A stretch of DNA of 39,985 nucleotides from CAUTNA01 sp964371145. Its GTDB lineage: Bacteria; Pseudomonadota; Alphaproteobacteria; Rs-D84. Both the position numbers and the translations under genes were made by a program. The notes below the pieces were generated by a model. The model was not told the origin of the DNA and made no database searches. It was given only the letters and a program-made list of their open reading frames with translations. Where the stretch lies: assembly GCA_964371145.1 (NCBI GenBank), contig CAYJKO010000007.1, forward strand, positions 1 through 39,985, written 5' to 3'. Shown here piece by piece: positions 6,728 to 15,408 of the stretch; the stretch's first letter is position 1, and each line of letters opens with the position of its first letter.

Positions 6728-9124
6728 TTATCCTTGGGGCAAAACGGTAAAGTCTAATTCTCCGCCCGCATTCACAACTATGTTTTTTGCACGAGCGGCA
6801 GATTTAACCAATTCAACCAAAGATTCTGGAATAGCGGTCGGCAAAATTAAATCGTCCAATTTTGCACCATTTCCGATTTTTCTTTCCGTACGCAAACCAC
6901 GAACAGATTTTATTAATTCTAACGCGATTTCCATATCATCTACATTTGTATCACATTCTTCGCGAACATGCGGATAATCCGTCAAATGCAAAGTTTGTCC
7001 GCCTTCGGATTCTTGATAAATTTTTTGCCACAATTCTTCTGTGATAAACGGAATAATTGGTGCATACAATCCGATGACATTACGCAATACTTCAAACAAA
7101 GTCCATTGGGCTGACAACAAAGACGTATCCGTATATTTTTCAGGCGCCCAGAATCTGTCTTTGATAAATTCTATATATTTATCACAGAACACGTCATAGA
7201 AAAATGTATCCATTGCCGCGCGCGCATTATAATTATCATACTTATCCAAATTACGACGAACATCCAAAATTGTTTTGTTCAATTCTGATAACACCCATCT
7301 GTCTTCGATAAATCTGTCGGCAACATCGACACGTTTTGCGGTCGCAGGTTCAAAGTTTTCTAAATTCATTAAAACGTATTTGGATGAATTCCATAATTTC
7401 GTTAATAATTTTGAACCGCGTTTAACCTCGTCTTCTGAATATCTGATATCCGTTCCAATAGGGGCCGTTGAAATCCAATAACGAACCGCGTCCGCACCGA
7501 ATTTATCAATCGCGACCAATGGGTCTGTTCCATTGCCCTTGGTTTTGGACATTTTTGCACCCTTTGAATCACGAACCAGCCCGTGAAAATTCAAAGTTTT
7601 AATTGGAATATCATCCATAACATAAATACCAAACATTACCATACGCGCAACCCAGAAAAAGATAATATCGGCCGCTGTATACAATAAATCTGTTGGATAA
7701 TATCTGTTTAATTCAGGTGTTTTTTCTGGCCAACCCAAAGTTGAAAATGGCCATAAACCAGATGAAAACCAAGTGTCCAACGAATCATTATCACGTGATA
7801 ATTCACGTCCACCAGATTGTGCGATTGCTTCATCTTCGGTTTCTGCAACATAAATATTACCGTCCGCGTCATACCAAGCAGGTATTTTATGACCCCACCA
7901 CAATTTTCTGGAAATTGGCCATTGGCGAATATCGCGCATCCATGACATAAATAAATTATATCTGTGTTCTGGCAAGAATTTTATTTGGCCCGCCTCTATC
8001 GCTTTTATCGCTGGCACAGACATTTTCTTTGCATCAACAAACCATTGAATATCCATATACGGTTCAACAACCACACCACCACGTTCTGAAAACGGCGTTG
8101 GAATTGTTTTGTTTTCGATTTTTGTAATTAATCCGGCGGCGTCTAAATCTGCAACAACCGCGTCGCGTGCAACAAATCTGTCCATACCTTGATATTTTGC
8201 CGGCACATTTTCATTTAATTTGGCGTCTCCCGTTAATATATTAACAGGCTCTAAATTATGACGCAAACCCACCGCATAATCGTCAAAATCGTGGGCAGGC
8301 GTAATTTTAACCGCGCCCGTTCCTTTTTCAGGATCCGCATGTTCGTCTGCTATAATTGGAATTTCTATATCGGTCAATGGGATGATTGCAATTTTTCCAA
8401 TTAAATGATTCAATTTTTCATTTTCGGGGTGAATAGCAATCGCACGATCGCCAAACAAAGTTTCAGGACGAGTTGTCGCAATTTCTATAAAACCACCATC
8501 TTTCAAAGGATAATTGAAATAATAAAATTTACCTGCAACATCGCGTGTTTCAACTTCTAAATCTGAAATAGATGTTTGTTGTTTCGGGCACCAATTTACC
8601 AAAGCTTTTTCACGATAAATCAAACCGTCTTTATACATTTTAACGAACAATTTATTAACCGCGTCTGACAAACCGTCATCCATAGTAAATCTTTCACGAT
8701 CCCATACAGGTGTCACACCCAATATATGCAATTGGTTCATAATTTCGCCACCCTTTGATTCTTTCCAATCCCATGCGGCGGCTAATTTTTCATCCAAAGA
8801 AAGCGCGGATGGATTAATACCACGTTTTGATAAATCTCGTTCAACCAATAATTGGGTGGCAATGGATGCATGATCTGTACCCGGTTGCCATAAAACATCA
8901 AACCCATCCATTCTTTTATAACGACACATAATGTCCGCCAACACATTATCCAATGCGTGCCCCATATGCAAGCTGCCCGTCACATTTGGAGGCGGCATCA
9001 TCAAACAAAACGGGGTTTTATCTGAATTCACATCATTGTTCCAGAATTTATTATTATCCCAAAATTCTTGGATACGTGTTTCTATATCGCGTGGATTTAT
9101 ATTTTTACCCAATTCTATATTCAT
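6728..9124 (-). CDS. valS: Valyl-tRNA synthetase (short, archaeal/rickettsial-like type)
   Basis: A 798-aa class I synthetase that charges tRNA-Val. The HIGH motif is HMGH (53-56) in PPPNVTGSLHMGH; the KMSKS motif reads KMSKT near residue 525, with Thr for the last Ser. The editing domain lies between them (TTRPETLFGDRAIA). It is much shorter than E. coli ValRS (951 aa) because the C-terminal coiled-coil arm is absent: the protein ends soon after a Leu-rich anticodon-binding region. The stretch GTDIRYSEDEVKRG after KMSKT resembles the archaeal-type ValRS known from Rickettsia, so an inherited or transferred archaeal-type enzyme is likely. It is packed between the DUF2147 and thioesterase genes (4 and 3 nt). 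Confidence 0.97.
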   Translation of the reverse strand: MNIELGKNINPRDIETRIQEFWDNNKFWNNDVNSDKTPFCLMMPPPNVTGSLHMGHALDNVLADIMCRYKRMDGFDVLWQPGTDHASIATQLLVERDLSKRGINPSALSLDEKLAAAWDWKESKGGEIMNQLHILGVTPVWDRERFTMDDGLSDAVNKLFVKMYKDGLIYREKALVNWCPKQQTSISDLEVETRDVAGKFYYFNYPLKDGGFIEIATTRPETLFGDRAIAIHPENEKLNHLIGKIAIIPLTDIEIPIIADEHADPEKGTGAVKITPAHDFDDYAVGLRHNLEPVNILTGDAKLNENVPAKYQGMDRFVARDAVVADLDAAGLITKIENKTIPTPFSERGGVVVEPYMDIQWFVDAKKMSVPAIKAIEAGQIKFLPEHRYNLFMSWMRDIRQWPISRKLWWGHKIPAWYDADGNIYVAETEDEAIAQSGGRELSRDNDSLDTWFSSGLWPFSTLGWPEKTPELNRYYPTDLLYTAADIIFFWVARMVMFGIYVMDDIPIKTLNFHGLVRDSKGAKMSKTKGNGTDPLVAIDKFGADAVRYWISTAPIGTDIRYSEDEVKRGSKLLTKLWNSSKYVLMNLENFEPATAKRVDVADRFIEDRWVLSELNKTILDVRRNLDKYDNYNARAAMDTFFYDVFCDKYIEFIKDRFWAPEKYTDTSLLSAQWTLFEVLRNVIGLYAPIIPFITEELWQKIYQESEGGQTLHLTDYPHVREECDTNVDDMEIALELIKSVRGLRTERKIGNGAKLDDLILPTAIPESLVELVKSAARAKNIVVNAGGELDFTVLPQG

Positions 9125-9128
9125 ATTA

Positions 9129-9665
9129 TTAATCTCTTATTACAGGTGTCCATTTTGATGAGTCTAAATTTTGCAAGTCGGCCGGCAAGTCTTTAACATT
9201 CATAACGTTCCAAGTTTGCGTTCTGCCGAATGGACCAATTTTTCCGCGCACGCGCAATTTTGTTGGTTCAGCATTTTCTTGCCAAATAACAGATGAATAA
9301 ATTTTTCCATTTTTTGGATCCATTATTTTTCCGTCTTCGTATTCTTTATCATCCGCATCCCATTCCATTTCCCAGATAATATCCAAACCAACCATTTTTG
9401 GAGAACCATCAACTTCGGTCGCAATACGCGTTGGGTTTGACAAAGTTTCTGAAATTTTCCCATCGTCACCATATAATGCAATTAAACGAGCAGCCAGCTC
9501 TACATCATCTTCGTCCAAATATTCATACAAATACACAATTGATTTTGGTTTATTTGTTTTATCATCAATAGTTTGATAAAAACCAACGTGTGGCATAACC
9601 GCGTTTGCGACCATGGGCAACAAAACAAACAAACCTGTTGCGAATAAAGATTTTAAATTTTTCAT
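9129..9665 (-). CDS. DUF2147 family secreted protein
   Basis: A 178-aa protein with a clear Sec signal peptide (KNLKSLFATGLFVLLPMVANA, cleavage after about residue 22). The mature part matches DUF2147: VGFYQTIDDKT near its start, then GKIMDPKNGKIYSS and LRVRGKIGPFGRTQTWNVM, equal to the family's DPxNGKxY and GRTQTW motifs. These small periplasmic proteins have no settled function. It is the first gene of the valS operon, with AAGGA 8 nt before the ATG, and ends 4 nt before valS. No Cys in the mature part. Confidence 0.85.
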   Translation of the reverse strand: MKNLKSLFATGLFVLLPMVANAVMPHVGFYQTIDDKTNKPKSIVYLYEYLDEDDVELAARLIALYGDDGKISETLSNPTRIATEVDGSPKMVGLDIIWEMEWDADDKEYEDGKIMDPKNGKIYSSVIWQENAEPTKLRVRGKIGPFGRTQTWNVMNVKDLPADLQNLDSSKWTPVIRD

Positions 9666-9707
9666 AGATATTTCCTTTTGTATTTGATTATCTTGAACAC
9701 GAAATTA

Positions 9708-9736
9708 ATAATACACCGATAATACAAAAAAATCAA
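9708..9736 (-). promoter_or_regulatory. Promoter of the DUF2147-valS-thioesterase operon
   Basis: TTGATT (9731-9736) and TATTAT (9708-9713) on the minus strand with a 17-bp spacer; leader of about 35 nt. Confidence 0.6.
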
Positions 9737-9749
9737 GTGTGCGTCTCAA

Positions 9750-10457
9750 TTATATTGCACGAACAACACGACAAAACACAACACCCGACACAGATTTTGC
9801 GCCTGCACGTTTTAAGACTTTGTTTAATTCTGAAAAAGTCGAACCAGTCGTCATAACATCATCTACAATTAAAACATTTTTATCACGAAATTTTTCTGGA
9901 TTATTAATATGAAATACACCCGATATATTTTTCAAACGCGCCGATTTATTTTTATGACCCATATCTTCGCGATGTTTTCTGACAACAGAAAACAAATCCA
10001 TTTTAACATTGAAAAATTTTGCAATTGGACGAGCTAAAACGGTTGCTTGGTTATAACCACGTTTCCACAATCTGCGGTTTGACAATGGTACAGGCAAAAC
10101 AATATCCACGTCCATTTCCAAATCGCGAATTGCCCCAATCATAGCACCCGTCATAACTTTTGAATATTTTAATTTATTCGCATATTTAAAAGGCAACATT
10201 ATATTTTTTGATACATCATCATAAACACAAGCGGCTCGAATAAAATCTAATTCATTTTCATTTGCGGCGCACACCGGACACATGGGACGCGGCCCCAAAT
10301 CAAGATTTGCAGAAAACGGATAACCACATATATAACATTTTGGATTTGCAATCCAATTAAAACCCGCCCAACAATCTGAACACAACAGACCGTTTTCAGA
10401 TACAATTTCATTGCAAATTGGACAAGATGGCGGAAATAAAAAATCTAGAATTTTCAT
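9750..10457 (-). CDS. comF: ComF family phosphoribosyltransferase-like protein
   Basis: A 235-aa ComF protein. The N-terminal zinc-ribbon has four CxxC pairs (C12-C15, C27-C30, C42-C45, C60-C63). The phosphoribosyltransferase domain has VLPVPLSNRRLWKRGYNQA (about 120-138) and the PRPP-binding loop VLIVDDVMTTGST (about 195-207). ComF is needed for DNA uptake in naturally competent bacteria, acting with the cytoplasmic steps of transformation; no other competence gene is in the window. It follows the OmpA-like gene by 23 nt with a small hairpin (10464-10481) and only a weak ribosome site. Confidence 0.9.
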   Translation of the reverse strand: MKILDFLFPPSCPICNEIVSENGLLCSDCWAGFNWIANPKCYICGYPFSANLDLGPRPMCPVCAANENELDFIRAACVYDDVSKNIMLPFKYANKLKYSKVMTGAMIGAIRDLEMDVDIVLPVPLSNRRLWKRGYNQATVLARPIAKFFNVKMDLFSVVRKHREDMGHKNKSARLKNISGVFHINNPEKFRDKNVLIVDDVMTTGSTFSELNKVLKRAGAKSVSGVVFCRVVRAI

Positions 10458-10480
10458 AAAAGCAAATCCATCCGCGGATT

Positions 10481-11662
10481 TTACCAGCTCATACTTTTAT
10501 AAGATTTGCTGGATGTATCGCCAAACATATTTTTTTGTTGTTGATTTAAAACTTGATACACATCAGACGATATAACACGCAAAACAAAGCTGTCATCATT
10601 GCGTTTATTTAATACAGGCATAATTTTTTTATCAGACACGCCCGTATCACGTAAAACTTGTTCTATAATAGACAAACGACGAGCGGCCAATTTTCGTGCA
10701 TCTGCATCATATGTCACAGATTCCGGCATAGACACCTGGATTGCGCGCTTCGGGTTTGACACTACGATAGACGCATATTCTGTTAACAAATTATAATTAT
10801 CACGAGACAATGCGGAATCATTACCATAAAATCCGATTTTGATTTCCAATGGACGAACACCACCCTCTTCGGATAAATCACGTTTTGCAGTAAAACCTTC
10901 GGACGAAGATGTAACATCGCTGATTACATCAAAACTGTCATCCATTTTATATGCGGACAAATGTTTATTTTCAGACAAATATGTTTTTTTAAATGCTTTT
11001 TTTAATTCTGTCGGTGACATTTTCGCAAAATCGTCTGTTTTGTTTTTAAATACAACATCATTTGATTTTTCAACTGGAATTTCTTCGACGTCTGACACAA
11101 TTACGCGACGAACAATTGTTTCTTCTTTTGCAATTTCAGGTTCCGGCAAAGCAGAAAACACAACACGGTCGTTAGAGCTTTGTTCAACTTTTTTTGCAGC
11201 AACCTTTATCGATTCATCTGCTTTTTTTTGCAATTCAATTAATCTGGAAATTTGTTCTGGGATAACATCTTCTGCGACTGCAATCTTTGGCATTTCAGCA
11301 ACCGGTTCTGGTGCATATTCTATTTTTGCGACTTTTGGTTCTTCAAAAATTTTCACAGGAACGATTGGCAAATCCAGAGTTTTTCCCTTTGCCCACAAAT
11401 CATTAGACGGCATATTCGGCATCAAAACATCATCGGATGAATCCGCAACAACATATACAGGTTCAATTTGTTCAACCGGCAAAGGTTTTGGTTTTTCAAA
11501 TACGACTTTTTTTTCGATTTCAGGTTCGGCGTATACAACTTCACCGAATGCAGCACGTGCAGAAATCGCACCAGCACCGATATTAACAACCGGCAATCTG
11601 GCGGCATCCACCGCTTGCATAACTGCGAAAAATGCTAAAAATGATACCCCAATATAGCGCAT
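10481..11662 (-). CDS. Secreted protein with a Pro/Glu/Val-rich linker and C-terminal OmpA-like domain
   Basis: A 393-aa protein with a signal peptide (residues 1-20, ...MQAVDA). Residues about 40-200 are low complexity, rich in Pro, Glu, Val and Lys (PKPLPVEQIEPV, PEPVAEMPKIAV), like a TonB-type periplasm-spanning linker. The C-terminal about 120 residues resemble an OmpA-like peptidoglycan-binding fold: LEIKIGFYGNDSALS, then DADARKLAARRLSIIEQVL with the family's R-x-L-[AS]-x-x-RA pattern, and a final beta strand; it is divergent. It lies between murG and comF, with a possible promoter (TTGCGC and TAATAT, 18 bp apart, about 11690-11715). Outer-membrane or wall anchoring is inference. Confidence 0.6.
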   Translation of the reverse strand: MRYIGVSFLAFFAVMQAVDAARLPVVNIGAGAISARAAFGEVVYAEPEIEKKVVFEKPKPLPVEQIEPVYVVADSSDDVLMPNMPSNDLWAKGKTLDLPIVPVKIFEEPKVAKIEYAPEPVAEMPKIAVAEDVIPEQISRLIELQKKADESIKVAAKKVEQSSNDRVVFSALPEPEIAKEETIVRRVIVSDVEEIPVEKSNDVVFKNKTDDFAKMSPTELKKAFKKTYLSENKHLSAYKMDDSFDVISDVTSSSEGFTAKRDLSEEGGVRPLEIKIGFYGNDSALSRDNYNLLTEYASIVVSNPKRAIQVSMPESVTYDADARKLAARRLSIIEQVLRDTGVSDKKIMPVLNKRNDDSFVLRVISSDVYQVLNQQQKNMFGDTSSKSYKSMSW

Positions 11663-11731
11663 AAACCTTTCCTTTATACATCTATATTAGAACAATTGCG
11701 CAACACAGCGCAAGCATAAAAATCAATTAAA

Positions 11732-12796
11732 TCAATTTTTTACGATTTTTTTTATTTCGGCTACAATTAAGTCTGTTGCATTGTTTTTTAACAAAGATTT
11801 TTCTGCCATTTTTTTCAAACGCGCCGGATTTGAAAATAAATCTTTTAATGTAGCGGTCAAATATTTTTCCCCGAACATATCGCGAGTAATGGTTATTGCG
11901 CCGCCAATCTTTGAAACATTATTTGCGTTTGCCAATTGATCCGGATTAATATGCAATGGCACATAAATTGCGCCGCGCCCTATTGTTTGTATTTCTATGA
12001 CGGTACTTGCACCGCTGCGACCTATTATTAAATCAGCCTCTGCGATGGCCGACGCCATATCATTAACAAAAGACAATACGTTTGCGCGTATGTTATTTTG
12101 AAAATAAAATTTTTGTAATTTACGCACGTTTTCTGGTCGTGTTTGATGGGTTACAAATATTTTTTTATTGTTTAATTTTGCAATAGATTTCGGCACAATA
12201 TCATCCAAAATTGTCGCACCCAATGATCCACCCGTTACAAATATTTTATTGTTCCCAGGAAATTGACTCCCTGCCATTTTCAAAAAATCTGCACGCACAG
12301 GCAACCCCGTATAAACAATTTTTGTTTTTGATGTTTTTGGCACATCCAAAACGTCTGAAAAAGAAGTCATTAAAACATGAACGCGCGGCAATATGAATTT
12401 ATTTGCGCGCCCTATTGCCCCATTTTGTTCGTGCAATAAAATCGGAACGCGAAATAAATTTGCAGCAATCACGATCGGGACGGAACAATACCCACCAAAT
12501 GACACAACACATTGTGGACGGACGAACAAAAAACGAACAGAATAAAATACAGTCGTCACAGCCAATTTAAACATAGCGATTAATTTGTTAAACAAACTTT
12601 TACCACCAACACCCGCCGCCCAAACAATTGCGACCTTTGAATTTGCAGGTTTGCTTTTTAAAACCATTTTCAATACGCGTCTATCAGTTGATATAATTGT
12701 ATTAAAACCTTGTGACTCTAATTCTGTTGCAACGCTTAATGCGGGAAAAACATGTCCGCCTGTACCACCTGTTGCTATCCAAATTTTCTTTGTCAT
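11732..12796 (-). CDS. murG: UDP-GlcNAc transferase MurG
   Basis: A 354-aa GT28 enzyme that adds GlcNAc to lipid I to make lipid II on the cytoplasmic membrane face. Motifs: ATGGTGGHVFPA near the N-terminus, GGSLGA in the middle, GRSGASTVIE and the INPDQLANA region for UDP-GlcNAc binding. The ATG at 12796 is chosen because AAGGA lies about 6 nt upstream, directly after the ftsW stop; a start at 12817 would overlap ftsW and has a poor ribosome site. It is third in the mraY-ftsW-murG string. Confidence 0.96.
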   Translation of the reverse strand: MTKKIWIATGGTGGHVFPALSVATELESQGFNTIISTDRRVLKMVLKSKPANSKVAIVWAAGVGGKSLFNKLIAMFKLAVTTVFYSVRFLFVRPQCVVSFGGYCSVPIVIAANLFRVPILLHEQNGAIGRANKFILPRVHVLMTSFSDVLDVPKTSKTKIVYTGLPVRADFLKMAGSQFPGNNKIFVTGGSLGATILDDIVPKSIAKLNNKKIFVTHQTRPENVRKLQKFYFQNNIRANVLSFVNDMASAIAEADLIIGRSGASTVIEIQTIGRGAIYVPLHINPDQLANANNVSKIGGAITITRDMFGEKYLTATLKDLFSNPARLKKMAEKSLLKNNATDLIVAEIKKIVKN

Positions 12797-12807
12797 ATCC
12801 GTCCTTT

Positions 12808-13974
12808 TTATTTCCATTTATCTTCACGTAAAATCGCTAAAATCATACCAAACAATATACAATACACAAAAAACGAAGTCATACCGGATGAAACAAATGG
12901 CAAAGTCATACCTTTGTTCGGCAATACAGCCAGATTCACACCAACGTGTATTGCTACTTGGCCGGTGAACAATATAGCACAACCACCTGTTGCATAAACA
13001 ACAAATTTATCACGTGCGCTTTGCGCGTTTTCAATTAAATATTGAATCATTTTATAAATCAAAGCCAGCAATCCGATACACAATATCGCGCCCGCATCTT
13101 CAATCAATCCAGAATAAACAAAGTCCGTATGAGAATCCGGAATTCTTTCTTTTAAATACGCATCATTCCATTGACCAAACAATCCACCGTGTTTAATGGA
13201 CGCAATTGCGGAATCTATTTGGTAACTGTCGCCACCGCCTTCTAATCCCAAAAAGCCCAACAAACGTGCGCGAGCATACGGGAACACAGCAGCCCCCAAA
13301 CCGATCAATACAAACAATCCGCCGAACAACATAAAAACGTAACGCCACGAAAGCCCAACCATCAAAAGCATACCGGTAAACACAGAAAAATACAAAGCCA
13401 AAGAACCAAAATCTTTTGTATAAAAAATAAACATAAATATGAATCCCAATGGAATAAAATACATCCACCAATTTAATTCATATGTTTTCAATTTTTTTAT
13501 ATCCCATGCTTTTTTTACAAAAATATTTTCTCCGAATTTTTCTTTCATTTTTGTTAAAAACAAAGCCGTTAAAATAATAAACGCCGGTTTTAAAACCGCA
13601 CTGGGGGCCAATCTGAACCCGGCAATTTCAACCCAACGACGCGATCCGTTTATAACAACGGGCGATATAAATGTCATTAAAAATAAAAATACAGAAAACC
13701 CCAACATAACAAATGCGATTCTTAATACCCATTGTTTATTCGCAAAACAGCTGAGGCAGAACAAGCCGATTAAACCAAGCGGCACATATTGTAAGGCTCG
13801 CATTAAATAATGAGACCATTCGAAATTACCACGGTCCGCGGACACGCTGCCGACTGAAAACATAGCCAGCAATCCAATGGCAACCAAACTTAACACGCAC
13901 ATCAACAATCGTTTATCTGTGCCGAACCACCAATTCGTTAATTTACTTTCATCTGTTCTTTTAAATTTAAACAT
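12808..13974 (-). CDS. ftsW: Peptidoglycan glycosyltransferase FtsW (SEDS)
   Basis: A 388-aa polytopic protein of the FtsW/RodA/SpoVE family, the septal glycan polymerase. About ten membrane segments, with the SEDS signatures NGSRRWVEI (about 110-118), PSAVLKPAFI, DFGSLAL and PDSHTDFVYSGLIEDAG near the C-terminus. The ATG at 13974 is 1 nt after the mraY stop; a TTG three codons earlier is possible. It is followed by murG with only the ribosome site between. murD, usually between mraY and ftsW in the dcw cluster, is absent at this position. Confidence 0.94.
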   Translation of the reverse strand: MFKFKRTDESKLTNWWFGTDKRLLMCVLSLVAIGLLAMFSVGSVSADRGNFEWSHYLMRALQYVPLGLIGLFCLSCFANKQWVLRIAFVMLGFSVFLFLMTFISPVVINGSRRWVEIAGFRLAPSAVLKPAFIILTALFLTKMKEKFGENIFVKKAWDIKKLKTYELNWWMYFIPLGFIFMFIFYTKDFGSLALYFSVFTGMLLMVGLSWRYVFMLFGGLFVLIGLGAAVFPYARARLLGFLGLEGGGDSYQIDSAIASIKHGGLFGQWNDAYLKERIPDSHTDFVYSGLIEDAGAILCIGLLALIYKMIQYLIENAQSARDKFVVYATGGCAILFTGQVAIHVGVNLAVLPNKGMTLPFVSSGMTSFFVYCILFGMILAILREDKWK

Positions 13975-13975
13975 T

Positions 13976-15064
13976 TTATGCAAACTTTAATAATACTAAT
14001 GCGAAACCACTGAAAATGATTGATGCGATAAAAAATCTGTCTACGATTTTAGATTCACCCCAACCCATTTCTTCGAAATGATGATGCAGTGGTGCTCTTT
14101 TAAATACTCGCACCCCTGTACCATCGGCTTTTTTTGTTATTTTGAATACAAACGTTTGTATAAAAGAAGACAACAAAATCAAAACCATCATACCGGCGGC
14201 GATACCCATGATAACTTCGGAACGCAATAACATTGCAACCGTACCCATAAATCCGCCAATAGCCAAAGAACCGACGTCCCCCATAAAAATGGATGCGGGT
14301 TTGGCATTAAAGAATAAAAATCCCAATATCGCCCCGAACACAGAACCTATGATTGGATACAAAGTATTTGTATATGGTAAAAACACTACGCTGTCCATAA
14401 AACCGATACGGGTTGCCAAATACAAAGATATTAATAACACAACCAAAACCGGCAAATATAATTTTGATAACATGCCGTCCAATCCATCCGTTATGTTTGT
14501 CGCATTTGCAGAACCCGCGATTACGAAATATGCAAACACATAATAAAATAACCCCATCGGCAAAGCCAAAGTAAACGGCAGAGCGACCGAATATTCTGGC
14601 ACATACGCACCCATCGTTAAATTAATTAAATACGTTAAAATAATAACAAATACGCCTTCGATTAATAATCTGAATTTAGGTGACAAACCATTGGATGCTT
14701 TTTTAGATTGGGATTTAATTTTTTTATAATCATCCACAAATCCAATTGACCCGAACATTAACAAAGACAATAACGCAATCCAACCGGCGGTCGCGGTCCA
14801 ATCCATAAATAATAAACTGGAAACGAATATTGCGATTAATATCAATATACCACCCATGGTTGGCGTACCCGATTTTTGTTTATGATTTTCAGGCAAATTT
14901 TCACTGATGGGTTGACCCTTTTTTTGCCATTGTTTCATAGCGCGAATAAAGACGCGACCGAACATTAACATAATTAAAAAAGCCACCGCAAAACCGGCAC
15001 CGAATTGTATCCAACCACTGTAAAAAGCTTCGATTCCTTTTGTTATCAAAAAATCTATTAACAT
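13976..15064 (-). CDS. mraY: Phospho-MurNAc-pentapeptide transferase MraY
   Basis: A 362-aa integral membrane enzyme that transfers phospho-MurNAc-pentapeptide to undecaprenyl phosphate, forming lipid I. Motifs: SGTPTMGG (about 66-73), the catalytic FVDDYKK near residue 110, ATNITDGLDGM (about 190-200), FMGDVGSLAIG and APLHHHFE close to the C-terminus. About ten membrane helices. The ribosome site GGAG is 9 nt upstream. It heads the mraY-ftsW-murG unit, with an extended -10 promoter just upstream. Confidence 0.98.
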   Translation of the reverse strand: MLIDFLITKGIEAFYSGWIQFGAGFAVAFLIMLMFGRVFIRAMKQWQKKGQPISENLPENHKQKSGTPTMGGILILIAIFVSSLLFMDWTATAGWIALLSLLMFGSIGFVDDYKKIKSQSKKASNGLSPKFRLLIEGVFVIILTYLINLTMGAYVPEYSVALPFTLALPMGLFYYVFAYFVIAGSANATNITDGLDGMLSKLYLPVLVVLLISLYLATRIGFMDSVVFLPYTNTLYPIIGSVFGAILGFLFFNAKPASIFMGDVGSLAIGGFMGTVAMLLRSEVIMGIAAGMMVLILLSSFIQTFVFKITKKADGTGVRVFKRAPLHHHFEEMGWGESKIVDRFFIASIIFSGFALVLLKFA

Positions 15065-15094
15065 AATTTAATCTCCATTATTTATTTTTTTATT

Positions 15095-15103
15095 ATTATA
15101 TCA
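15095..15103 (-). promoter_or_regulatory. TGATATAAT extended -10 of mraY-ftsW-murG
   Basis: Minus-strand TGATATAAT about 30 nt upstream of the mraY ATG. The -35 region is the T-run of the mliC terminator, so promoter strength would rest on the extended -10. Confidence 0.5.
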
Positions 15104-15111
15104 TAAAAAAT

Positions 15112-15135
15112 AAAAAAACCGAAAATTTATTTCGG
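15112..15135 (-). terminator. Intrinsic terminator after mliC
   Basis: Minus-strand arms CCGAAA (15130-15135) and TTTCGG (15119-15124), 5-base loop that contains the mliC stop codon, then seven T. Confidence 0.75.
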
Positions 15136-15408
15136 CTTTTCACAATTTATTGGGGCATTATTTCCCAAGATCAAAGTCCAATCATTACCCTTGTTCCAGA
15201 ACTCTACACTGACCCCGCGAAGAGAGCCTACATATCTGGCACCAGAACCCGATGGCGCGATTTTTAACAACATATCATTATTTTCTATATTAAGATTCAC
15301 AGTTTCATTTTCACCCAATTTATATGACACGTCATATCGACCACAAACCAATTCGGCTGGTTCATTGCTGCAAGCACCCAAAATTAAAAACAATAATAAA
15401 TATCTCAT
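15127..15408 (-). CDS. mliC: MliC/YdhA-like lysozyme-inhibitor lipoprotein
   Basis: A 93-aa lipoprotein: the signal peptide ends in the lipobox LGAC (Cys13). The mature part has the MliC fold signatures: a Cys near the N-terminus (C22), VSYKLGENETVNLNI, the SGSGARY segment whose Ser inserts into the lysozyme active site in known members, EFWNKGNDWTL, whose Lys is the second inhibitory residue, and a C-terminal Cys for the disulphide. Family members are outer-membrane lipoproteins that block host C-type lysozyme. It overlaps the PBP1A stop by 1 nt (TAATG) and has a strong GGAGGA ribosome site, so glycan synthesis and protection are co-expressed. It suggests life in a lysozyme-containing host niche (inference). 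Confidence 0.75.
   Translation of the reverse strand: MRYLLLFLILGACSNEPAELVCGRYDVSYKLGENETVNLNIENNDMLLKIAPSGSGARYVGSLRGVSVEFWNKGNDWTLILGNNAPINCEKPK

Noticed and set aside
10839..11657. 272-aa plus-strand frame opposite the OmpA-like gene
   Set aside because: The minus-strand protein has a signal peptide and OmpA-like residues; the plus frame has no ribosome site and a composition mirroring it.
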